Shown here: positions 45,021 through 56,125 of the stretch, piece after piece
Layout: each line of letters starts with the position of its first letter
How positions within the stretch are numbered: position 1 is the stretch's first letter
Assembly (NCBI RefSeq): GCF_000003195.3
Contig: NC_012878.2
Coordinates: 10,590,386 to 10,654,385, forward strand
Direction of reading: 5' to 3'
Origin: Sorghum bicolor
Lineage: Eukaryota; Streptophyta; Magnoliopsida; Poales; Poaceae
DNA: 64,000 nucleotides
Translations under genes and position numbers: made by a program
Notes under the pieces: model-generated
Seen by the model: only the letters and a program-made list of their open reading frames with translations
The model's database searches: none
Told to the model about the DNA's origin: nothing

Positions 45021-48000
45021 ATGGAGCCACTGATGCTGCTGCTGCCACTGATCACCGTCCTCCTCCTCTCAGACCTTGTCCACGGCGGCACAGGCGGCGC
45101 CGGCGCAACGCCTCCACGGTTCGACTCCATCTTCAGCTTCGGCAACTCGTACGCGGACACTGGCAACTTCGTCCTCCAGTGCGCCGGCCTCCCCTCCGTC
45201 CCCTTCAACCAGTCTCCCTACGGCGAGACCTTCTTCCGTCGCCCCACCGGCCGCCCCTCCGATGGCCGCCTCATCATCGACTTCATTGGTACACCACCGT
45301 TCACTCCTTCTGTACTCCATGCGATCGATTGCCAGCGTTGATTTGTTTTGTACTTTTGTTTCGATCTGCACGCATGCAGCGGAGGCGCTACAAGTCCCTC
45401 TCCTCCCACCGTTCCTGTCGTCGAGGTCGCAGCAGCCCCAGTCCCAGGACTTGAGCCGCGGCGCGAACTTCGCCATCGTCGGCGGCACGGCGCTGGACGT
45501 GGGGTTCTTCCTCCGGCGCAACGCCGCCAGCGTGCCGCCGTTCCGGAGCTCCCTGCGCGTGCAGATTGGGTGGTTCCGCAGGCTGAAGCGGTCGCTGATC
45601 TGCAACACCACTACCGCGGCCGCGGCCGCGGGGTGCAAGGACCGCCTTGCGAATTCGCTGTTCGTCGTGGGCGAGCTGGGCAGCAACGACTACGGCTACA
45701 TCCTCGCCGGCGGCAAGAGCATCCAGGAGGCCAAGTCCTTCGTCCCGGAGGTCGTCAAAGCCATCTGCAGAGGCATCGAGGTACTCTATTTTTTTCGTTT
45801 GCGATCGATCGAGTTCATTCCCCAATTATGTGTTGTTGCCGAAAACTGAAGAGTTCTGCGCGGGCGTGCTCTCGCAGAGGCTGGTGGAAGAGGGAGCGAG
45901 GTACATGGTGGTGTCGGGGACGCTGCCGGCGGGGTGCTTGCCGATGGAGCTGACCAAGTACGGGTACGGCGCGGCGGGGAAGAAGGGGAACGCGACGGAG
46001 TACGATCGCCGGACGGGGTGCCTGCGGCGGCTCAACGGCCTAGCGGAGTACCACAACTGGATGCTGCGGGAGGCCGTCGGGCGCATGCGCCGAAAGTACC
46101 CGACCACCAAGCTCGTCTACGCCGACTTCTACAAGCCGGTGGCGCGGCTCCTCCGGCGGCCCGCCAGGTTCGGTGAGTCCTTCGAATTCATTCAATTCCT
46201 CGGTTTGCTGCTGTCACACTTCGATTGCTTGCTACTGTAGAAACGTACTCCTTCCCCATTAATCTTGGGGTCAAAGCATTTTCAAGCTTGACAAAAAAAT
46301 ATAGAGAGAAATATAAAGATGTATGTCATAAAATAGATACACTATGAAAATATAACTAACAAAGAATCTAATAATATTTGGTTGATAAAAAATATTATTA
46401 TTTTACTATATAAATTTGGTCAAACTTGAAAAACTTTTAGTCTTCAAGATTCTTATAATTTAAGACGGAGAGAATAGAGTAGTACTATGAATCAAATAAA
46501 TCAGCATCGATCGTTGACACTTACAGGTCTACGTTACAGCAATGCACGTGATCTCTGAACATAAGTCACCATAAAAGCAGTGTCTCCGCCATGCTGCATG
46601 CACATCTATACGCGCGCGCGTAGATAATTGTATAGATACTCCTAGATTATTAATTAAGGAACCAAGTCAAACATGTGTAGTAGGTGATATCTAAAGCAAT
46701 TGAGACCATCAACATTTAACAGCACTTAATAATGTGCTTCCAAGAGTTTTGAAGTCTTCGAAAATTTTGGAATCTTGAAGTACGCCAATCCATGCATTTT
46801 GAGCAGTTGCGCACCAACAACACAATCAGCAAACGCAAGAAGCATCTGGTAACGGTATGATATTCGATCGGCACTACCAGATTCTTCGAGCTTTTTGATC
46901 GAGGTGGTCCGTGCAAGCAGCAGTGTTTTCTTTTCATTCATTTTCTAAATACGCATTATTATTTCTATTTTAAATTATAGGTCGTTTTGACTTTTATAAA
47001 TACATAATTTTTTATTATTCATCTAGATATACACTACATGTGTCTAGAAAAGCCAAAAACCATTTACATTTTAGATTGAACGGAGTAGTCACTAGTCAGT
47101 ATATAAGATCAAGCTAGCTCTAAGAAGGATATATACAACATACGTGATTTTGGAGTTTTTTTTCTCAATATTGGCCAAAAGAAAACCATTTCTAGAAACG
47201 ATTTCAGAGATGACCACCTCTAAAAATTGTACGTGATCTCTGAACATAAGTCACCATAAAGGCAATGTCTCCGGCCATGCTGCACATCTATACGCGCGTA
47301 GATAATCATATAGATTAAGTAACCAAGTCAAATATGTACTCTCTCCATCTACGAAAGAATCAATTTTAGAGTTGTCCTAAGTTAAAATTTTTAAACTTTG
47401 ATTAAATTTCCAGAAACAAACGCTAAGATTAATGGTATCAAATTAGTACCATTAGAATATATTTTTATACGATGCACATTTGTTACTATTTTCTATAAAA
47501 TTAGTCACGGATTCTAGAAATTGATTCTTACATGACGGAGGGAGTAGATGATATCTAAAGCAATGAGACCATCAACATTTAACAGCACTTAATGTGCTTC
47601 CAAGAGTTTTGAAGTCTTCGAAAATTTTGGAATCTTAGTTAGAGTACGCCAATTGAGCACCAACAGCACCAACAGCAAATGCAAGAGCATCTTGTAACAG
47701 TATGATATTCGATCGGCACAACCAGATTCTTCAAGCTTTTTGATCGAGATCGAGGTGGTACATGTAAGCAATAGTGTTTTCTTTTCGTTCATTTTTCTAA
47801 GTACGAATTACTACTTCCATTTCAAATTCAATGTCGTTTTGACTTTTATAAGTATATAGTAATTTTATTATACATCTAGATACACACATGTCTAGAAAAG
47901 CCAAAACTATTTACAATGTAGAAGGAACGGAGTAGTCAATATGTAAGATCAAGATCTAAGAAGGATATATACTACATGATTTTTTCAGTGGTGGCTCCAC

Positions 48001-49664
48001 AAAAAACATCTCTAGAAACAATTTTTAAAGATGATCATCACCTCTAAAAATTGATTTCTAGATATAGTTGGTTCCAATTACACCTAAAAATACCATATAT
48101 TTTTGCCTCTAAAGAGATGGCTAGAAACATTATCTTCCTCTAGAAATAATTGTAAAAAAAGGCCTCTAGAAATCGATTTGTGGTGGACCGTTATGACCCA
48201 GTTGCCTCTAAAAGTAGGTGCAATACCAAAAAATTTATAATTCAAATGAAGTTGTATGAAGATGAATTTTATATCAAAACCGTAGACTTTGAAGAGATCA
48301 ACAACTTTGTAGTTGACAACTTAATTTTCTATTTGAAATTGTTTATGGTCCCAAAAATATGTTTCAAGTTCTCAACTTTTGAAGTCATTTTTATTGTTTC
48401 AATTGAAGCAATGAGAGACGCATGCTAGCGAAGTTGTAGAACTCAATGAGAGACGCATGCTAGCCACTGGCGGAGCCACCGCCCGGCCACCCCAGGCGGC
48501 CGGCCGGGCTCGTCGGAGACGTTCAAAAGGAAAAAAAATTTATATCAAAATAAAACTCTGTAATTTTCTAGTTAAATATTTTACTTAATAGAAATTGCCC
48601 AGGCTCATGAAAGCTTCTGGCTCCGCTAATGTTGCTAGCGAAGTTGTTTAATACAAGATTCATGAAATTTAATACAAAAGGATATAGCATATTAGTCCTT
48701 CTCACAAGTGATTTTGCGGCACAGTCACGTGGCAAGGAGTAATGAGTTTGAATCTCAGAAATAGCATGCTCTCTGATTTTCATTTTTTGAAAAAAAAACA
48801 TTTTTAGACATGGGCCAAAGGCCAATCAACTGTCTTCAGAAATGATTTTCTGACCGCAACTAGAAAGTGTTCATTTCTGGAGACACTTGGGTAGAAGCGC
48901 TTAAGACTCCCACCTCTAGAAATCAGTTTCCAAGTTCCAACCGTAAGTGAAAATGGATTATGTCGTCTGTAGTAGAGTTAAGATCATTTTGCTATATTAA
49001 ACTTGAGATTTAAGGACTTGATTGCACAATTTTAGCTCAGAGGCTTAGGCTGCCAATTAAGTAGTTTGCCTACTAGGCTAAAGTGGTTTATAGATATTTA
49101 TATTTATCCTAAGGTATCATCAAAATTGTTGTTGTGAGGGGTTAAAATGATCTATGGATTGGTGCGGTTGACACTCCCCGAGAAATAAACTTTGACTCTC
49201 CAAAAAAAGTTGGAATGAATTAAAATTTGGAATGGAGAGAGTATATGTGTAGAAACTTGTGAGGGGCCAATGGTCCCTAGGAGTTGTTTAAATTGCTGTT
49301 GTGAGGGGTCATGCGACTGATGCACATTTGGCTTGCTTGTCTACAGACTGATATACAATCTCGCATTGTGATCTTGCATATAAGTACAACATGGCTGGCA
49401 ATTGTCATTGTAATGACTTTGGTTTTGGTTTAATCTGCAGGGTTCACCGAGGAGCCTATCCGGGCGTGCTGCGGCGGAGGCGGGCCATACAACTACAACC
49501 CCGGGGCAGCCTGTGGCTCACCTGGCTCCACCGTTTGCCGTGAGCCATCTGCGCATGTACACTGGGACGGCATTCACTTGACCGAGGCCGCCTACAAGTA
49601 CATCGCTGACGGTTGGCTGAATGGCCTTTACGCCTATCCCTCCATCCTGGACTTGCTGCAATAG
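45021..49664 (+). CDS. GDSL esterase/lipase 2 with GNS motif, 4 exons, 395 aa
   Basis: Exons are 45021-45288, 45380-45780, 45878-46172 and 49441-49664, all GT-AG, and join in frame to 395 codons plus TAG. Residues 1-22 form a signal peptide. Block I reads [12 protein letters not shown]: the nucleophile Ser43 is present but the usual Asp before it is Asn42. Block III has SNDY with Asn192, and block V has DGIHLTEA with Asp364 and His367, so the SGNH set is complete. The C-terminal [11 protein letters not shown] is shared with GDSL-1. Introns 1 and 3 sit where those of GDSL-1 do; intron 2 is extra. Intron 3 is 3268 bp, full of MITEs and a tandem duplication. Substrate unknown. Only about 135 bp separate its ATG from LINE sequence. 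Confidence 0.93.
46248..46479. mobile_element. Stowaway-like MITE, degenerate
   Basis: Starts CTCCTTCCCCATTAATC and ends AAGACGGAGAGAATAGAG. TA on both sides (46246-46247 and 46480-46481). Lies in intron 3 of GDSL-2. Confidence 0.65.
46962..47085. mobile_element. Stowaway MITE in duplication copy 1
   Basis: Matches 47814-47932. Ends in GAACGGAG with TA on both sides. Contains the typical GTCGTTTTGACTTTT and TCTAGAAAAGCC words. Confidence 0.7.
47339..47544. mobile_element. Stowaway MITE unique to duplication copy 2
   Basis: Starts CTCTCTCCATCTACGAAAG and ends ACATGACGGAGGGAG, with TA at 47337-47338 and 47545-47546. Copy 1 shows the empty site near 46678-46682. Confidence 0.9.
47814..47932. 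mobile_element. Stowaway MITE in duplication copy 2
   Basis: Starts CTTCCATTTCAAATTC and ends GAAGGAACGGAG, with TA on both sides. Paralogue of 46962-47085, so it predates the duplication. Confidence 0.8.
48054..48975. other. Intron sequence with CACTA-like subterminal words
   Basis: The word CCTCTAGAAAT or close variants recurs, and a TCTGTAGTAG end-like motif lies near 48963-48972. This resembles subterminal repeats of a CACTA-type element, but no matching CACTA start was found. No gene is seen; short open frames here are chance. Confidence 0.35.
48465..48631. mobile_element. Small hAT-like MITE
   Basis: Inverted termini CACTGGCGGAGCCA and TGGCTCCGCTAATG. Flanks ATGCTAGC (48457-48464) and TTGCTAGC (48632-48639) agree at 7 of 8 bases. 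Confidence 0.7.
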
Positions 49665-51083
49665 ATTAATGCAAATCTTGTTTCACTTGTTAACAGTTTC
49701 AGAGTAGTAGTTGTGCACGATTTTATTTTGGTTACCAAAACATAGGTAACACATGACCTTGAGATGCGTAAGTGAGAGAGTTGGCTGTTGACTAAAGTTT
49801 ACAAAGTGATGATTAGACCCGCGATTTGCAAAAAGCATTACCCAATTCTCAACAGAATACAATTCCCAAGCATGATAACCGTTCAGAATAGAAGATGAAG
49901 CAGGTCCTGTAATTAAGACTGAATGCGCTATTCTGGTTCTCATGAATTCATGGATACAGCCATACAGGGGCACAATGTGAAATCATTTTTTTAAGGAAGT
50001 CAGCAGGTAACTCCCCTACCTAATTCATTTTCCCATTAAGGGCCCATTCATTTACGACATTCCCAGTCCTTCGTCGGCAGGAATAGTTCCGGTACTATAG
50101 TTTTTATTGAAGAAACGGCAGGCCAGGAATGATTCTGGGCAAGTAACGGTGGTAATGGAACGAGGCCTAAAGGAGATTGGATATTAGCTGTGTTAAGCCA
50201 CTTGAAGAGAGGTGATGTTAACAAAGAGCCTTTTAGCTGTGTGCCTGTGTCACTGTGTGTATGCTTTCTTGGAACTGGAAGTGCCAGAACCCCATATATA
50301 TATTCCCACTTGTTTTCTGAGGAGGGATCCTGTTCCTGTCATGAAATAGGGCTTGAACCTCGGTTAGCTGTTCAGAGGCTAGAGAAGAGAGAGGCAAATG
50401 GAAGTTTCTGTTTAAGGGGCTGTCCAAGATAATTTCTTACTAAACAGTTTGGGTTTCTGGTGAAGGAGAAGAACTGAGGAAAACTTGTTTGCAGATGGCT
50501 GTAGCGAGGAGTTAACCTTGTTTACTGAGCAGCAAGCCCAGAAGCCTGTAGGAATCAGAGAGGTTTATGCCCCTGAGCCGGGCTCCTGGCATGGGGTGGA
50601 GTAATTTTAGCTCATCAACATGCCTTCTCATCAACGTGACAGTCAAACATGGAGCTCAGAAAGTGAAGCCAATTCTTCTTTCTCCCCTTTATACTCTTCG
50701 AGTAAACGATACAAATACAAACATTATCCAATGTTACATTGATGCACTTTGGAGTTCATGGCAACCAGACAACAGTTACTGCAACCGACCACCACACACG
50801 CCCATCTTTTTTTTCCCCTTTTCCTTTTTTGGTAGGAATGCGTTCTTCTTTTGAAGTTACAAACTAATAGTACTATACACCCTTCAACTACGACACACCA
50901 CTGTACATGTGTTAAGGAACACAAAAATGTATTGTCAAGCATCACATCCAAGAATGAAAAATCCACCAATTGGTTATGTATCGAAACTGAGATTTCCTGC
51001 TTCCCACAATGCGCATCTCAGCATTCCAGTGTCTATACCATATATATCTCCTAATACGCCTTTTCTTTTCTTTTTTGTTTCCC
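49665..51083. other. Convergent 3' intergenic region between GDSL-2 and the kinase
   Basis: Contains the 3' UTRs of two genes that point at each other and one small MITE. No other gene is supported. Confidence 0.6.
50040..50167. mobile_element. Small Tourist-like MITE
   Basis: Starts GGGCCCATTCATTTACG and ends ATGGAACGAGGCC, with TAA at 50037-50039 and 50168-50170. Confidence 0.6.
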
Positions 51084-54000
51084 TCATTTGGACGAAAAAG
51101 TTCGACTCTTAGGTCGTGGTGGCCTCGCTTCATGCTCAGGGGCATCACTCCTGCCACTGTTATTCTTGCCCCGCAGTGGCTCAGTTTCTGAACTCTCTGG
51201 GATTCGGTTTTGTCGGTGTCTCCTTTCCTGCAAACCCAGTGACAAAGGTTACTATTGTATAACAGTATAACACTAATTAAAACACAGCCATTCACTGGGT
51301 ATATGCTAACTTGCTAAGCATCAATGTCACACTGAATGTTATGTACAAAAGAGGTGATTCAACAGGTGCACTACGCCCAATACTCCAGGCAGGGGCCATA
51401 TCCCATATCAGATACAGATATGCTGCCAATATGCATTGGATACATCCATGAAGTATACAAAACAAAAACAAACTCCAATATTGGATACTTGGGCCAATAC
51501 GTATTTAGTCCATGTGCTCAAAATGGTCCAACCCAGAACAGCTATGCATTAGACACCTCCACCACTCCCCCACACTACCACCAGGAGGCTAACCATGCCA
51601 TCGCTGACTTACCTTCCAACTTAAGTCATCATTTGTTTAAGTTTATCTTCTGTAAGTTAGGAATGATCGGATCACATCTATATAGTTCATAAAGACAGGG
51701 CATGCATCAAACTAGTTCATGAGCAACAGTAAAGAGTTAAGCTTCTTCTCTTCTCTCTCTCCAGCCTCCTCCGGTCCTCCCTCCCTTTGCTGCTGCCCTA
51801 GCCATGCCAACTCCACCGTACCCAATAAACCTAGACTGTGACAGTTCTACATGAAATTAAATAAATAAATTCAAACCTCTTGAGGTATGGGTTCGTTAGA
51901 ATCCAACATCCGGACCACCTGGTCCATGCTAGGCCTCTTCTCAGCATTCAAATCGATACACCTCAAAGCAGTCAAAAGGGCACGTTTCAGCTCCTTTGTT
52001 GAAGGTCTTCTCTCCAGGTTTGGGTCCACCACTTCTTCAGAACGTCTGTTGGCAACCATCATTTTAAGCCAGTCAACTAGGTTTACCTACAGGTGAGAAG
52101 CAACAAATTAGAATTTAAAACATGGAGGGACTATCAAATATAACAGTCTGCTATTTATCAGCTGATACCTATCTTTTTCAGTGAGTTGTAAGATATTTTT
52201 ATTAACCTGAAAATTCTACATGCAACTTTTGCACAAAAGTTTCACTACTATTAATACAACGATACACAGTTCTCCTGCGTATTTGAGAAAAAACTTTTTG
52301 CACAAAAGTTTCTCTACTATTAATACAATGATACGCAGTTCTCCTGCATATTCGAGAAAAAACTTTTGCACAAAAGTTGATGGATCTTTGCAGTTAGAAA
52401 AGACTCCACATGCATTTGCCCATATGAACTACTCCCTCCGGTTTTAAATGTATACATCAGGACCAACTTAATTAGTACAAAAAGAACTAATTAAGTTGGT
52501 CTTGATGTCATATATTTAATCCAGATGGAGTACACCAGTAGGCTGAGCTATGGATGTAGCAGCAGTGAAATCATAGATTGGAGAAACACGATAACAGGTA
52601 CAGGATAATACTAAATGGGCATTGATCCATCCACATTGACTTCATAAAGCTACTTGATAAGCTGATGTTCTCACAACTTCAGAGATTTTTTTGCTAAGGC
52701 GTATAAACATGATTCAAAACTTAATTCTGCATTTGGGGTAGACAGTCTTGTTTGTTAAGAGTTATTACTAAGCCTTCTATGCTTTTATGTTGATGATGAA
52801 TAGTTAAGAATTGCTACAGAAATTAAGAAAAGGTCAAGTCACAGAAGATAAACAGACCCATAAGGATGCTGGTGATTATTAGAAAAGGATATTTGACAAG
52901 TATTACCTCATTTGTAGGGCGATCATAGTCAATTGGATCTCTACCTGTAATAGCTTCCAACAGAACGACCCCAAAGCTATAGACATCACTCTTTTCATTT
53001 AGAAGTCCGCTGTTAGCATATTCAGGTGCAACATAGCTGTGATGGAATAAAGCAAATATTGAGTAAAACTACTGAATAGTAGCAACATTTTTTCTCAAAA
53101 TTACAGTGGACAAGATTTGATGAATATATACAAAGAGAAAGTGCCTCAGATATACAACAATACCAAAAACTTACCCAAAGGTACCCATAACTCGTGTAGC
53201 AATATGACTTTTACCAGCACCAAGCATCTTGGCCAAACCAAAGTCTGATATTTTGGCATTAAACTCATCATCAATCAAGATATTGCTGGACTTGATGTCG
53301 CGATGCACAACTTTTGGTTCGATTGCCTCATGTAAGTAAGCAAGGCTGTAGATTTAGCACTCTATATCAAATTTATGTTCTACAACCAGTGACAGATAGC
53401 CAAGAAAATAGGATATATCTAATCGCCAAAGAGGGGATGGCTATGTTAATATAATAAAAACAATAGTTTAATATAATCATGATGAAAATAATAAAATGGT
53501 CCCAGAAAATGATAAGAATAATAAGACAGTCTCACAAAAAATGATATGACCCAGGAGATAGTAACAAGGACTGCTTCAGAGCTGATCTGGGTCAAAACTT
53601 GTATTTTTTCACAACAGTATAGATGATGAATTCAAGTAACTAGTAAACATAGTAGCTAATCAAGAAGTTGCACAATTAAGATGTGTAACAATCATATTTG
53701 CCATTTTGTTAGCCTTCGATATTAAGTGGTACAGATCTAGTCAATTCACACTTTGTATAATATTTGGATTACGAAAATGGTGTAAAAATGGCATTGCTGA
53801 AACAAAAACAATAAAAAAAATTCAGATTATATGCAGTTAAGGGGTTACTCACGCCTTTGCAGTTCCCAAAAGAATTTTCATGCGAGCCAACCAAGTGAGA
53901 GAACTGTATTGGGACAATTCCCCATGGAGCCAACTTTCAAGATTTCCATTATTCACATACTCGTACACAAGCATCCTGGTTGCATATACATGTCAAATAA

Positions 54001-54968
54001 TTCATGTTAGTGACTTCCCTTTATCTTTATTACAAAAAGAATACTGCATAGGACATCATATTTTAGAGAAAAATGAAAATGGTGTCTTCGTGTTCTTACC
54101 TTTGAGTACCCTCAACACAGTAACCCAAAAGGCGGACCAAATTCTTGTGGCGGACATGGCCAATTGCCTCAACTTCCACTCTGAATTCTCTCTCGGCCTG
54201 TCCTCTGCACATGACAGACAGTTGTATTATAAGAAAGAAAGCAGAAGGGTAAAGGCATGTACTGCCACTGTGTCAATCAAAAACTGCTACAGAAAAAGCT
54301 TACAAATTGTTAAGGATTTTCTTGACAGCAACTGGGGTGCCATTTGATAATCTGCCACGATACACAACACCATATCCACCCTCACCAATTACATTATCCT
54401 TTGCAAAACGGTTGGTTGCAAGCTCTAGATCTCTGAGGGTGAACCAATGGCCCCAACCAAGATAAGAAAATTCAGGTAAGCCCGCCAATGGTGCAGAGTC
54501 AATAGTAGCATGTGTTGAAGACTGTTCATCGGCAGAAACAATCTGATTTCCCTCGCAGCCATCCGTGATGGGAAAAGAACCAGAGACATTGTTCTCTTCT
54601 CTTTGTTTCAACTTTTCCTCCTGAGCCAACTGAATTGCATCTCTATCAACTGATTCAACAGGCTCAGGCTCATTCTGAATAGTGAGTAGAAGCCCATCAT
54701 GTACAACAAAATCATTGGCTGGAAATTGATCCACCATCCCCACTTCCTTGATATCTTTGTACGCTGGAGGTATCTGGTGCATTCGACGGTCCTTGAGTGG
54801 CTTGCGCGACCTCTTGATACAACTTTGAATGGTAAGGCATATGAGAAGAATGAGAAGAATACCCAAGAGGGATGCTCCGACAGCAATCCCAATCACAACC
54901 CAAAGTTTAAGGCCAAAGACAATTGTTTTCTCATGTAGGGATTCGGTTAGACTGGAGTTTGATGACAT
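51084..54968 (-). CDS. Receptor-like Ser/Thr protein kinase, 7 coding exons, 515 aa
   Basis: Exons (minus strand) are 54968-54304, 54204-54100, 53975-53853, 53345-53175, 53036-52907, 52086-51877 and 51227-51084; they total 1548 nt including TGA. A short N-terminus without signal peptide is followed by a membrane segment (about 22-46) and a basic stop-transfer ([12 protein letters not shown]). The kinase domain (about 180-470) has the Gly loop GEGGYGVVY (195-203), VAVKK with Lys216, HRDIKSSN (Asp314), DFG (332-334) and the APEY motif, so it is an RD kinase expected to be active. The C-tail is basic ([10 protein letters not shown]). It resembles the small-ectodomain plant kinases such as Arabidopsis At5g18500 and At2g42960 (from memory). 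Exon 6 uses a weak donor, GAG followed by GTTTGA; without that splice the protein would end after PIPQEV. Ligand and targets are unknown. Confidence 0.93.
52432..52530. mobile_element. Stowaway-like MITE in a kinase intron
   Basis: Starts CTCCCTCCGGTTTTAAATG and ends ATTTAATCCAGATGGAG with TA on both sides. An internal palindrome is centred near 52480. It lies in the intron between exons 5 and 6. Confidence 0.8.
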
Positions 54969-54981
54969 TTTTTTGTATCAT
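54931..54981 (-). promoter_or_regulatory. uORF overlapping the kinase start codon
   Basis: In the last 5' UTR exon, 13 nt upstream of the main ATG, an ATG opens a 16-codon frame ([16 protein letters not shown]) that ends inside the coding region in another frame. It could lower translation of the kinase. Confidence 0.7.
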
Positions 54982-54987
54982 GAAATA

Positions 54988-56110
54988 CCTGCAAGAGGAT
55001 AAGAACATGTCACGAACAAATGGAAATACATAACAATTAACAAGATTGCAATTGTGGTGTAGGCTGAGCTGGTCCTAGACTCCTAGTGAATGCGTTGCTC
55101 AACTGCTCCTTGAACAGGTATTAGTGTGACATACTAATTAATCAGGAGAAAGCAACATTGTAACCGCCTAAGAACAAGACCAACCAAAAGTCTTTTGTGG
55201 ACTCTATATCTACATGTACATTCAGAGGGGTGTCAGGTCCTGATTAATTTTAAGCGATTGCATTTCCACAACCGACACAACAGCATGAACCGAAGCAGCC
55301 CAATTATTAAAGCAAATTTCCTAATAGATCATTTTGTTCAACCATCCTTAAAATATCAAAAGGTGGAGCATTTATATTAGCAGGCAATGTCGATTTACAG
55401 TACAAATCTAACCCAGCAATCCCTACTTGCTTGGTGGATAAACAGCACTAACTGCTCATAAGCATTTGAACAATCTCTTTTCAAGACCATCGAAAATTGC
55501 GGAAGCAGACGGTGTACACCAAAGAGAAGCTTAGCTGCTACTGAGGCACTTACAGTTAAAGGTTGGCGCGGCGCAAAAATTCCAGTCTTTCCTGGAGAAG
55601 CTCAGCAATGACAAGCCATCCTAAATCTGAGTGGGCTCATCAGTGGCGGTCCTGGCGCAGGACACGGGAGTTCGTCCAGTTGAACCGAAACAAGTCCTGC
55701 TGCGACTTCCCTCGATCTTGAGTGCCGGAGAAGTAATCAAACCACGGATGATGCCGACACGCAGCTCTCAAATCCACGCCAACCTGAATGTAGAGAGCAA
55801 AGGGGAGAGAGAGATTTGGATCTGAATGCGAAGGAAGAAACGGAATCCATCCAAGAAAAGCAAGCTAGGAGCTTTTGCTTACTGGCCAACAGCAATGGGC
55901 AAAGACGAAAGGCAATCCACGTACGGATGGGCGGATCTGCACTCCACCACCACCACCGCCACCACTGGACGACGAGACGAGAAGAGAGCCGCGGGCGGGG
56001 CGGGAGTGGGGCGCTAAAGCCGCGGGGCAGGCGGCGTCCGTCGCGTGGAGGATCCAGGCCAGCACCAGCCGAGCCGAGAGAGGGAGGGACCGGCACTGGC
56101 ACTGGCAGGC
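54988..56110 (-). other. Predicted 5' UTR of the kinase with two introns
   Basis: Reading the minus strand: first exon ends at 55883 before GTAAGC; acceptor TACATTCAG at 55784; second exon 55783-55554 ends before GTAAGT; acceptor CTCTTGCAG at 54989 leads into the exon with the ATG. The first exon start is unknown, probably in the GC-rich block near 56000-56100. No competing coding frame is convincing here. Confidence 0.6.
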
Positions 56111-56125
56111 AGGCAGGCAGGCAGG
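56104..56125. repeat. (GGCA)n microsatellite at the kinase 5' end
   Basis: Five copies of GGCA in the GC-rich presumed promoter/first exon. Confidence 0.9.

Larger units (their letters stand above)
46546..48053 (+). repeat. Tandem duplication in intron 3 of GDSL-2
   Basis: Copy 1 (46546-47230) and copy 2 (47231-48053) both run from ACGTGATCTCTGAACATAAG to CCTCTAAAAATTG. Copy 2 carries a Stowaway element (47339-47544) that copy 1 lacks. Both carry the older Stowaway described separately. Confidence 0.88.

Noticed and set aside
48180..48428. 82-codon frame in intron 3 of GDSL-2
   Set aside because: AT-rich intron sequence with TE-like words; no family, no expression evidence possible here.
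50190..51054. Short plus-strand open frames between the GDSL-2 end and the kinase
   Set aside because: No domains, and they lie in the probable 3' UTRs of convergent genes.
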